From Candidatus Niyogiibacteriota bacterium (lineage in GTDB: Bacteria; Patescibacteriota; Minisyncoccia; HO2-45-28), in contig JACOVJ010000070.1 in assembly GCA_016177385.1 (NCBI GenBank), forward strand, positions 1 to 9,916: DNA of 9,916 nt. The letters are read 5' to 3'. Every line of letters starts with the position of its first letter. Positions within the stretch are counted from its first letter, which is position 1. This document shows positions 5,248-9,916 of this stretch, one piece after another. Below the pieces are notes generated by a model. The model did not search any database. It was not told where the DNA came from and worked only from the letters and a program-made list of their open reading frames with translations. The translations under genes and the position numbers were made by a program.

Positions 5248-5676
5248 ATGGGTATTTGTGTTGAATGCGGGCGACTAAGAGAAAAGTACGCTAATAAATA
5301 TTGTTCCAATCGTTGTCAGGTTGATCATCAATATCACCGCTATATTTTTGCGTGGCAAGCAGGAAAAAAAGATGGAAATCGGGGTGTCCATGCAAAAACT
5401 CTGTCAAGGCATTTATTGAGATTTATGATAGAAAAGTGCGGAGAAAAATGTTCGCAATGTAATTGGAATCAAAAGAGCTCATATACGAATCGGGTTCCGC
5501 TTGAAATTGATCATATTGATGGGAATGCGGACAATAATGCCGAAAGCAATTTAAGGATGTTATGTCCAAATTGTCACGCATTGACTCCGCATTTTCGAAA
5601 CTTGAATAGAGGCAGCGGAAGACATTGGAGGAGGGTTTACTTGAAAGAACGAGGTTTTCGTGATTTAATTGCATGA
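5248..5676 (+). CDS. HNH endonuclease with N-terminal zinc finger
   Basis: A 142-residue predicted nuclease. An N-terminal treble-clef-like zinc site is formed by Cys4/Cys7 (CVEC) and Cys19/Cys23 (CSNRC). The HNH domain has Cys68/Cys71 (CSQC), LEIDHIDGN (85-93, with the metal-binding Asp-His), the central Asn within NNAESNLRMLCPNCH (96-110) and Cys106/Cys109/His110. This order (CxxC, DHIDGN, N, CPNCH) is the phage/homing-type HNH nuclease pattern. All catalytic positions are present, so it is probably active and cuts DNA. Base use is AT-richer than in neighbouring genes, suggesting horizontal transfer. It is preceded by an inverted-repeat promoter and followed after four bases by tRNA-Thr, whose promoter lies in this gene's 3' end. 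It could be a free-standing homing endonuclease, a defence nuclease or a domesticated gene; the sequence does not decide. Confidence 0.85.
   Translation: MGICVECGRLREKYANKYCSNRCQVDHQYHRYIFAWQAGKKDGNRGVHAKTLSRHLLRFMIEKCGEKCSQCNWNQKSSYTNRVPLEIDHIDGNADNNAESNLRMLCPNCHALTPHFRNLNRGSGRHWRRVYLKERGFRDLIA
5641..5669 (+). promoter_or_regulatory. Promoter of tRNA-Thr inside the HNH gene 3' end
   Basis: TTGAAA (5641-5646) and TTTAAT (5664-5669) are separated by exactly 17 bases, with TGA before the -10 (extended -10). The predicted start is near 5676, five bases before the mature tRNA. It lies wholly within the last codons of the HNH gene. Confidence 0.65.
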
Positions 5677-5680
5677 AATT

Positions 5681-5753
5681 GCCGCCTTAGCTCAATTGGC
5701 AGAGCAACACTTTTGTAAAGTGAAGGTTCTCGGTTCGACTCCGAGAGGCGGCT
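5681..5753 (+). tRNA. tRNA-Thr, anticodon UGU
   Basis: A 73-base cloverleaf. Acceptor GCCGCCT pairs perfectly with AGGCGGC (5746-5752), with discriminator T5753. The D arm is GCTC-AATTGGCA-GAGC. The anticodon loop is TTTGTAA with TGT at 5714-5716, reading ACA and probably other ACN codons. The variable loop is AGGTT, and the T arm is CTCGG-TTCGACT-CCGAG. The 27-43 pair at the base of the anticodon stem is an A-A mismatch. CCA is not encoded and must be added after transcription. Position 5681 is four bases after the HNH stop, and a terminator follows at 5760-5787. Confidence 0.95.
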
Positions 5754-5759
5754 CCCGGG

Positions 5760-5787
5760 AAAACCCACGCGTACGCGCGGGTTTTTT
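5760..5787 (+). terminator. Intrinsic terminator after tRNA-Thr
   Basis: A GC-rich hairpin in which AAAACCC (5760-5766) pairs with GGGTTTT (5779-5785) and CGC pairs with GCG inside, followed by the six-T run 5782-5787. It begins seven bases after the tRNA and should end the HNH/tRNA transcription unit. Confidence 0.85.
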
Positions 5788-5793
5788 GATTCA

Positions 5794-5802
5794 TGATAAG
5801 AT
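5794..5802 (+). promoter_or_regulatory. Possible extended -10 for the NADH dehydrogenase gene
   Basis: TGA followed by TAAGAT (5797-5802; four of six match TATAAT) places the A of ATG 5809 at the seventh base after the -10, the same geometry as rpmE and the HNH gene. There is no -35 because the terminator lies there. Some promoter is needed after that strong terminator, but this exact placement is tentative. Confidence 0.35.
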
Positions 5803-5808
5803 AAAGAA

Positions 5809-7044
5809 ATGAAAAAGAAGCGGGTGGTCGTCGTTGGCGGGGGATTCGCGGGCGTGCGATGCGCGCTCGATCTGGCCGAGCACCCGATCGATTTTGATGT
5901 CATTCTCATCGACCGCGACGGCTACCATACGTATCACGCGGATTTTTATAAACTCATCACGTCGGGACACGGGCCCTTGCATATCCCGCGCGAGAAATTC
6001 CGGCTCGCATTTTCCACGGCCGCGCTCGAGCTCGCCGAGATTTTTGAAGGAAAATCATCCGTTGAGTTGATGCGGGGGGATGTCGGACGTATCCATCCGG
6101 CAGAAAATGCCGTGGAACTCTCGGACGGTGCGCGCGTATCCTATGACGTTTTGGTCGTCGCGACCGGCTCGGTCACGAATTTTTACGCCATCCCCGGTCT
6201 TGCGGCGCGTGCGCTCGAATTAAAGTCGCCCGAGGACGCGCTCAATATCCGCAACGCGATCGATGAGGTTTTCGCGCGCAAACCCAAGCACGAAAAGATC
6301 TCCATTATCATCGGCGGCGGGGGATTTTCGGGGTGCGAAGCGGCTGCGGAGATCGCACTGTGGTTCGCAAAACTTGCGCATGCGCACGGCCGGCCTCCGG
6401 AGAATGCGGAGGTGACGATCGTCGAGGCCGGCGCTCAACTTTTAATGTCGGCGCCTGCGTGGTTTCGCAAAAAAACCGAGGCGCGGCTTCGGGGGCTCGG
6501 AGTGCAGCTCATTTTTTCCGATTCCGTTGTCGGTGTTCGTGATGACGCCGTTGATCTGAAAAGCGGGAACGCCATCCCGTTCGATGTTTTGATCTGGACC
6601 GCCGGCGTTAAAGCGTCGCCGCTTGCCGAGAGGATCGAGGGCGCGAAACTCGCGAAGGGCAGTTGTATCGTCGTGGACCCTTATTTACGGGTCGGGAATT
6701 TTAAAAATATCTTCGCGGTCGGCGATATCGCGTTTTGCAAAGGATTCGGCGACGAGCCCCTGCCGATGCTTGCGCAAACCGCGGTTTCGCAGGGGCGCTA
6801 CGCCGCCTACGCGATCCATCGGCTGTTCCACGACCGCCGGACGTTCCCGTTCCCCCACGGCTCATTCCATCCGCAATTCATCATTCCATTGGGCGGGCAT
6901 TATGCATTGGCATACGCAAAAGGGTTCTCGCTCGAGAGCTGGTTGCCCTGGGCGTTGAAGCGCGCGGTCGCACTCAAGTATTTCATGAGTATTTTGCCGC
7001 CTCGGAAAGCGCTCCGTGTGTGGTGGAGAGGGGTGAGGGTCTAA
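5809..7044 (+). CDS. Type II NADH dehydrogenase-like NAD(P)/FAD-dependent oxidoreductase
   Basis: A 411-residue flavoprotein with two Rossmann folds: FAD-binding VVVVGGGFAGVRCA (6-19), the ATGS motif (119-122), NAD(P)-binding IIIGGGGFSGCEAAAEIA (167-183), WTAGV (263-267) and the second FAD motif NIFAVGDIAF (300-309), then LAQTAVSQGRYAAYAI. Order and length fit NDH-2, which passes electrons from NADH to quinone at the cytoplasmic membrane face without pumping protons. The C-terminal end (about 365-411, GGHYALAYAKGFSLESWLPWALKR with later Trp/Arg residues) fits the amphipathic membrane anchor of that family. With reduced genomes such an enzyme often serves mainly to reoxidise NADH. No quinone-synthesis or terminal oxidase gene is in the window, so the acceptor is unknown. 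A ferredoxin or CoA-disulfide reductase relative is less likely, because no redox-active CxxxxC is present. Confidence 0.85.
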   Translation: MKKKRVVVVGGGFAGVRCALDLAEHPIDFDVILIDRDGYHTYHADFYKLITSGHGPLHIPREKFRLAFSTAALELAEIFEGKSSVELMRGDVGRIHPAENAVELSDGARVSYDVLVVATGSVTNFYAIPGLAARALELKSPEDALNIRNAIDEVFARKPKHEKISIIIGGGGFSGCEAAAEIALWFAKLAHAHGRPPENAEVTIVEAGAQLLMSAPAWFRKKTEARLRGLGVQLIFSDSVVGVRDDAVDLKSGNAIPFDVLIWTAGVKASPLAERIEGAKLAKGSCIVVDPYLRVGNFKNIFAVGDIAFCKGFGDEPLPMLAQTAVSQGRYAAYAIHRLFHDRRTFPFPHGSFHPQFIIPLGGHYALAYAKGFSLESWLPWALKRAVALKYFMSILPPRKALRVWWRGVRV

Positions 7045-7047
7045 ATG

Positions 7048-7075
7048 AAAAAAGCCATCCGGTTCAGCGGATGGC
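7048..7075 (-). terminator. Intrinsic terminator of the ClpP-like gene
   Basis: The arms GCCATCCG (7054-7061) and CGGATGGC (7068-7075) form a perfect 8-bp stem with a six-base loop. On the minus strand the six A at 7048-7053 provide a six-U tail. The TGA stop of the ClpP-like gene (7064-7066) lies in the loop. On the plus strand no T-run follows, so it would stop NADH dehydrogenase transcripts less well. Confidence 0.85.
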
Positions 7076-7600
7076 GGTGGGCGTCCAAATTTCATGAGCA
7101 ATGTGCAGGCGGACGCTGGTTTTCGCATTGAGGGTGGTTTTTTCCTCCATCATGCGCGAGATTTTTTTGCGGGCGAGCTTTTCCCCGGATGCTCGATGGA
7201 TGGCGCTGACGTACTGTGCACGGAGATTTTTGAGCTTCCGCGCTTCTCTTTTCGTTTCGTCCATCGTGTACCCTTTCAATTCGATAGTTGGTTCATGCAG
7301 GAAAAGCGACGCGTCGGGCATCATGATGCGGCGGTGTCCCGCAACGAAAAGAATGACGCCCATAGAGCTGACTTCGCTGAATGCGATGCTCGTCAGGCGG
7401 ATGCGCGAAAGGCGGATATAGTGATAGAACGCGAATCCGACCTCCATGTCGCCGCCACTGCTTTTTACCAAAAAGAAGATCGGTCCGTCCTGCTCTTTTT
7501 GGATCAGGGCATTCAGCTGGCGGAACGCTTTCTTTAGGTTTGCGTCATTGACTTCGCCGATCCACTCGATGCTTCGCAGGGGGTCGAACCGGTTTCTCAT
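7064..7600 (-). CDS. ClpP-like serine protease homologue with altered catalytic triad
   Basis: 178 residues with the ClpP/crotonase-type protease fold. IEWIGEVNDANLKKAFRQL (11-29) matches the ClpP N-terminal helix region. FFLVKSSGGDMEVGFAFYHYI (42-62) corresponds to the 'yiNSPGG....glaiyD.m' segment, with the oxyanion Gly-Gly retained. SEVSSMGVILFVAGHRR (75-91) has the nucleophile Ser79. SLFLHEP (98-104) has the catalytic His102. Aligning KISRMMEEKTTLNA with the E. coli segment around Asp171 puts Lys154 at the third triad position, so the canonical Asp is missing, with Glu152/Glu153 nearby. It may use a different acid, be weakly active, or act as a scaffold. ATG 7600 is chosen because GAGGG lies four bases upstream and a perfect TATAAT lies at 7632-7637. 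The upstream ATG 7633 overlaps that -10 and lacks a ribosome site. The gene is divergent from sufC and has its own terminator. Confidence 0.8.
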   Translation of the reverse strand: MRNRFDPLRSIEWIGEVNDANLKKAFRQLNALIQKEQDGPIFFLVKSSGGDMEVGFAFYHYIRLSRIRLTSIAFSEVSSMGVILFVAGHRRIMMPDASLFLHEPTIELKGYTMDETKREARKLKNLRAQYVSAIHRASGEKLARKKISRMMEEKTTLNAKTSVRLHIAHEIWTPTAIR

Positions 7601-7604
7601 ACCG

Positions 7605-7637
7605 CCCTCGGTCAAGGAACGACTTTCTTTCATTATA
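7605..7637 (-). promoter_or_regulatory. -10 box and ribosome-binding site of the ClpP-like gene
   Basis: A perfect TATAAT on the minus strand (7632-7637), predicted start near 7625, and a Shine-Dalgarno-like GAGGG (7605-7609) four bases before ATG 7600. The -35 match is poor. The overlapping plus-strand TATAGA (7634-7639) might serve sufC, which would make this a bidirectional promoter core, but it also lacks a good -35. Confidence 0.5.
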
Positions 7638-7662
7638 GAACATTTATTGATAGCGTGAGCGC

Positions 7663-8331
7663 ATGTTGGAAATTCGTGAACTCGCCGTGGAAGCGGCCGG
7701 CCGACGGATCTTGGAAGGCGTTTCGCTTGCGATTCCGGCCGGAGAAATCCACGCGCTCCAGGGTCCGAATGGGTCCGGCAAGACGAGCTTGGCGCTCTCG
7801 ATCGTCGGGCATCCCGACTATTCAATTGAAGCGGGCGATATCCGGTGGAACGGCGAGAGTATTTTGAATAAAAAGCCGCATGAACGAGCGCGCCTCGGGA
7901 TTCATTGGCTCCCGCAATCCGTTCCGGCATTCGAAGGGGTGGGGTTATTGAGCATGGCGCGTGCCGCTGCGGATGCACGCGGCGCAAAACCGGATATTTT
8001 TGTTTTGCGCTCGGAGCTCGCCGCAGCATTGAAACGGCTCGGGCTTTCGGAGGATTTTCTGTTGCGGCCGCTGCACGGCGATTCATCGGGCGGGGAGAAA
8101 AAGAAGATCGAATTGGCGCTCTCAGCGGTCTTGAAGCCGGAATTTTTGATATTGGATGAGGTGGATGCGGGGCTGGATGCGGCGGGGATCGCGGCCGCCG
8201 CCGATGTCATCGCCGAGATCGCAAAAAATGCCGCGGTTCTCGCGATCTCACATTCCAATGCGTTTCTCGAGCGGCTCGGTGTCCGGCGCCGGTATCGGAT
8301 GGAAGCCGGAAAATTCATTCATGAACACTGA
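7663..8331 (+). CDS. sufC: Fe-S cluster assembly ATPase SufC
   Basis: A 222-residue ABC-type ATPase that drives the SufBCD scaffold. Walker A is GPNGSGKT (34-41). The Q-loop region GIHWLPQS (79-86) is followed by VPAFEGV, as in SufC ('p.eipGv'). The ABC signature is SSGGEKKKIELALSAVLKPE (141-160), with the SufC-typical GGEKKK. Walker B is FLILDEVDAGLD (161-172), again a SufC hallmark, and the switch histidine is His197 in AISHSNAFLE. No membrane segments are present, as expected for a cytosolic complex. Length is slightly short of the usual 245-260. ATG 7663 precedes a conserved MLEI.EL start. The gene overlaps sufB by 11 bases, implying coupled translation. Its promoter must lie in the 62 bases shared with the divergent ClpP-like gene. 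Confidence 0.95.
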   Translation: MLEIRELAVEAAGRRILEGVSLAIPAGEIHALQGPNGSGKTSLALSIVGHPDYSIEAGDIRWNGESILNKKPHERARLGIHWLPQSVPAFEGVGLLSMARAAADARGAKPDIFVLRSELAAALKRLGLSEDFLLRPLHGDSSGGEKKKIELALSAVLKPEFLILDEVDAGLDAAGIAAAADVIAEIAKNAAVLAISHSNAFLERLGVRRRYRMEAGKFIHEH

Positions 8332-9664
8332 CGAAACGCGCATCCCGCGGGGGCTCGTGCGCCGGACCGTTGAGATGATTTCCGGCGAAAAAAACGAACC
8401 GGCATGGATGCGCGAATTCCGTCTCCGCGCGTTCGACATTTTTGAATCCAAAGCCATGCCTGCATGGGGCGCGGATCTGTCGGGTATCCGGTTTGATGAT
8501 TTTTGGTATTTTATCCGCTCGGCCCGTCAAAGCCGCGATTGGAGCGATGTACCGGACGAGATCCACTCAACCTTCGAGCGGCTCGGCATTCCACAGGCAG
8601 AGCGCGCATTTTTGGCCGGCGTATCGGCGCAATACGAATCCGAGGTCGTCTATCACCGGCTAAAGGACGAATGGGCGGCGAAGGGCATCATTTTCTGCGA
8701 TACGGATACCGCGCTTCGCGAGCATCCGGAATTGGTGCGCGACTATTTCGGCACCATGGTTCCCGCGGCGGACAATAAATTTGCGGCGTTGAATTCGGCC
8801 GTGTGGTCGGGCGGCAGTTTCGTGTACGTGCCGAAAGGCGTGAAGGCCGACATTCCCCTGCAGGCGTATTTCCGCATCAACGCCAAAAATATGGGGCAAT
8901 TCGAGCGCACGCTCATCATCGCGGACGAGGGTTCGGAGGTGAGCTACATCGAGGGATGCACGGCGCCGCGCTATTCGGAGGCGGCGTTGCACTCGGCGGT
9001 GGTGGAGATCGTCGCCAAACCCCATTCGCGCGTCCGCTATACGACGGTTCAGAACTGGTCAAAAAATGTCTACAATCTCGTGACGAAGCGCGCATTCGCG
9101 GAGGAGGATGCGGTGGTCGAGTGGATCGACGGCAATCTCGGCTCGAAAGCCACGATGAAATATCCGAGCGTGTTTTTGCGCGGCAGAGGAGCGCGGGCGG
9201 ATATCCTGTCTATCGCGTATGCGGGCGAGGGCCAGCATCAGGATGCGGGCGGCAAAGTATTTCACCTAGCACCCGATACCAGAAGCCGCATTATTTCAAA
9301 ATCGGTTTCGGCCGCGGGCGGGCGCGCAAGTTATCGCGGCATGGTGAAAGTCATCGCTGGCGCGGAAAACGCGAAGTGCAAAGTTTCCTGCGAAGCGATG
9401 ATGGTGGGGGAACGTGCGCGCGCGGACACGTATCCCGTCATTCGTGTTGCGGAACCGACGGCGAGCGTGGAGCATGAAGCGTCGGCAACGCGCGTGTCCG
9501 AGGAACAGATGCGGTATCTCGAAAGCCGCGGGCTTCGGGAAGCGGACGCGATGGGGCTTTTGGTCGCGGGATTCCTCGAGCCGCTCGCCAAGGAATTGCC
9601 ACTTGAATACGCGGCGGAATTCAACGAGTTGATGCGGCTCGAAATGGAAAAAAGCATCGCGTGA
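8321..9664 (+). CDS. sufB: Fe-S cluster assembly scaffold protein SufB
   Basis: A 447-residue beta-helix scaffold on which Fe-S clusters are built, in complex with SufC and SufD. Typical segments are FSYF-like DDFWYFIRS (59-67), VPAADNKFAALNSAVWSGGSFVYVPKGV (147-174), YIEGCTAPRYSEAALHSAVVEI (209-230, with conserved Cys213), TVQNWSKNVYNLVTKRA (242-258), DGNLGSKATMKYPSV (270-284), NAKCKVSCEAMMVGE (350-364, Cys357 at the position of the scaffold Cys405 of E. coli) and SVEHEASATRVSEEQMRYLESRG (382-404). The conserved EFNELM-type C-terminal helix closes the protein. Length is a little below the 465-495 usual for the family. ATG 8321 is the first ATG that gives a SufB-like N-terminus and lies inside the sufC 3' end. 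The open frame extends upstream of it only as a shadow of sufC. It is followed by a 38-bp palindrome and the sufD-like gene. Confidence 0.95.
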   Translation: MNTDETRIPRGLVRRTVEMISGEKNEPAWMREFRLRAFDIFESKAMPAWGADLSGIRFDDFWYFIRSARQSRDWSDVPDEIHSTFERLGIPQAERAFLAGVSAQYESEVVYHRLKDEWAAKGIIFCDTDTALREHPELVRDYFGTMVPAADNKFAALNSAVWSGGSFVYVPKGVKADIPLQAYFRINAKNMGQFERTLIIADEGSEVSYIEGCTAPRYSEAALHSAVVEIVAKPHSRVRYTTVQNWSKNVYNLVTKRAFAEEDAVVEWIDGNLGSKATMKYPSVFLRGRGARADILSIAYAGEGQHQDAGGKVFHLAPDTRSRIISKSVSAAGGRASYRGMVKVIAGAENAKCKVSCEAMMVGERARADTYPVIRVAEPTASVEHEASATRVSEEQMRYLESRGLREADAMGLLVAGFLEPLAKELPLEYAAEFNELMRLEMEKSIA

Positions 9665-9670
9665 TATGAA

Positions 9671-9708
9671 TACTAACTAACTATGACGGCCGTCATAGTT
9701 AGTTAGTA
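9671..9708. repeat. Perfect 38-bp palindrome between sufB and the sufD-like gene
   Basis: TACTAACTAACTATGACGG (9671-9689) is followed without a spacer by its exact reverse complement (9690-9708). The outer arms contain an ACTA/CTAA tandem repeat (ACTAACTAACTA), and the centre is TGACGGCCGTCA. It begins six bases after the sufB stop and ends seven bases before the next ATG. No T-run follows, so it is not a typical intrinsic terminator. As RNA it would form a long uninterrupted stem closing on a GGCC turn; as DNA it could be a dimeric protein site or cruciform. Confidence 0.95.
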
Positions 9709-9715
9709 ACAAAAA

Positions 9716-9916
9716 ATGGAAACGATTCTGTTAAAAGGCGCGGGAACACATGAATTGCGGTTGAGCGCGGGCGAAGAGCGCCGCGTGGTGTTTCTTGCGG
9801 CGGGACCCGCGGAAGCGGATATCCGCGCGGAACTCGCCGAGCGCGCGCGTCTGCACCTTGTCCTGCTTTTTGCGGGCGGGGATGATGATAGGATACGGGC
9901 GCGCATTGCGGTGCGG
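9716..9916 (+). CDS. sufD: SufD-like Fe-S assembly protein, N-terminal part (3' end outside window)
   Basis: An open frame from ATG 9716 to the window end, 67 codons with no stop: METILLKGAGTHELRLSAGEE, then RRVVFLAAGPAEADIRAEL, AERARLHLVLLFAGGDDDRIRARIAVR. The pattern 'l.egA.l....lf.g..d..l...i.v' near residues 42-67 is like the start of the SufB/SufD beta-helix core. A location straight after sufCB makes sufD the expected gene. If so, the N-terminal helical region of classical SufD (well over 100 residues) is absent, giving a core-only version. No Shine-Dalgarno is visible; the bases before ATG are AACAAAAA, directly behind the 38-bp palindrome. The identification rests mostly on context, because only a short piece is visible. 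Confidence 0.7.
   Translation, partial: METILLKGAGTHELRLSAGEERRVVFLAAGPAEADIRAELAERARLHLVLLFAGGDDDRIRARIAVR

Noticed and set aside
7064..8086. 340-codon minus-strand frame running across sufC into the ClpP-like gene
   Set aside because: Only the last 178 codons resemble a protein family; the upstream part is antisense to sufC.
8156..8320. Upstream extension of sufB to 8156
   Set aside because: This part overlaps sufC in another frame and does not resemble SufB; ATG 8321 gives the family-like N-terminus.
1..9916. CRISPR array, insertion sequence, integrase or rRNA
   Set aside because: No regularly spaced direct repeats, transposase or integrase motifs, or rRNA-like sequence were seen by reading both strands.

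Overview
The window is a gene-dense stretch of bacterial chromosome using the standard stop codons (TAA, TAG and TGA all end recognisable genes). It is mostly GC-rich, with short intergenic gaps. The proteins are compact: EF-Ts is 149 residues, release factor 1 is 241 residues without its N-terminal domain, and the ClpP-like protein is 178 residues. Several start codons lie directly downstream of a -10 box. Together these suggest a reduced-genome lineage such as the Candidate Phyla Radiation (Patescibacteria). That placement is an inference from gene style, not a phylogenetic result.

Layout. 1-303: the 3' end of a ribosomal protein L25/Ctc gene, then a strong hairpin. 316-1638 (+): a secreted coiled-coil lytic transglycosylase. 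1671-2426 (-): an unrecognised protein with its own promoter, convergent with the transglycosylase and sharing a terminator with it. 2531-3488 (-): rpmE (L31) followed one base later by a shortened prfA (RF1). 3489-3569: a divergent promoter region. 3570-5197 (+): rpsB (S2), tsf (EF-Ts) and a small membrane-anchored protein, apparently one operon. 5248-5753 (+): an AT-richer HNH endonuclease gene and, four bases on, tRNA-Thr(UGU), followed by an intrinsic terminator. 5809-7044 (+): a type II NADH dehydrogenase-like flavoprotein. 7064-7600 (-): a ClpP-like protein with an altered catalytic triad. 7663-9916 (+): sufC, sufB and the start of a sufD-like gene, the Fe-S cluster assembly operon, running off the end of the window.

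How it fits together. Most genes are core functions: translation (L25, L31, RF1, S2, EF-Ts, tRNA-Thr), Fe-S assembly (SufBCD), NADH oxidation and cell-wall remodelling. The accessory or odd parts are the orphan 251-residue protein, the HNH gene with inverted repeats over its promoter, and the ClpP-like protein.

I found no clearly new multi-gene system. The signals most worth following are a perfect 38-bp palindrome between sufB and sufD, the RF1 that lacks domain 1, a set of promoters predicting leaderless or almost leaderless mRNAs, the HNH/tRNA-Thr module, and a GCGAAGC-capped hairpin behind the L25 gene.
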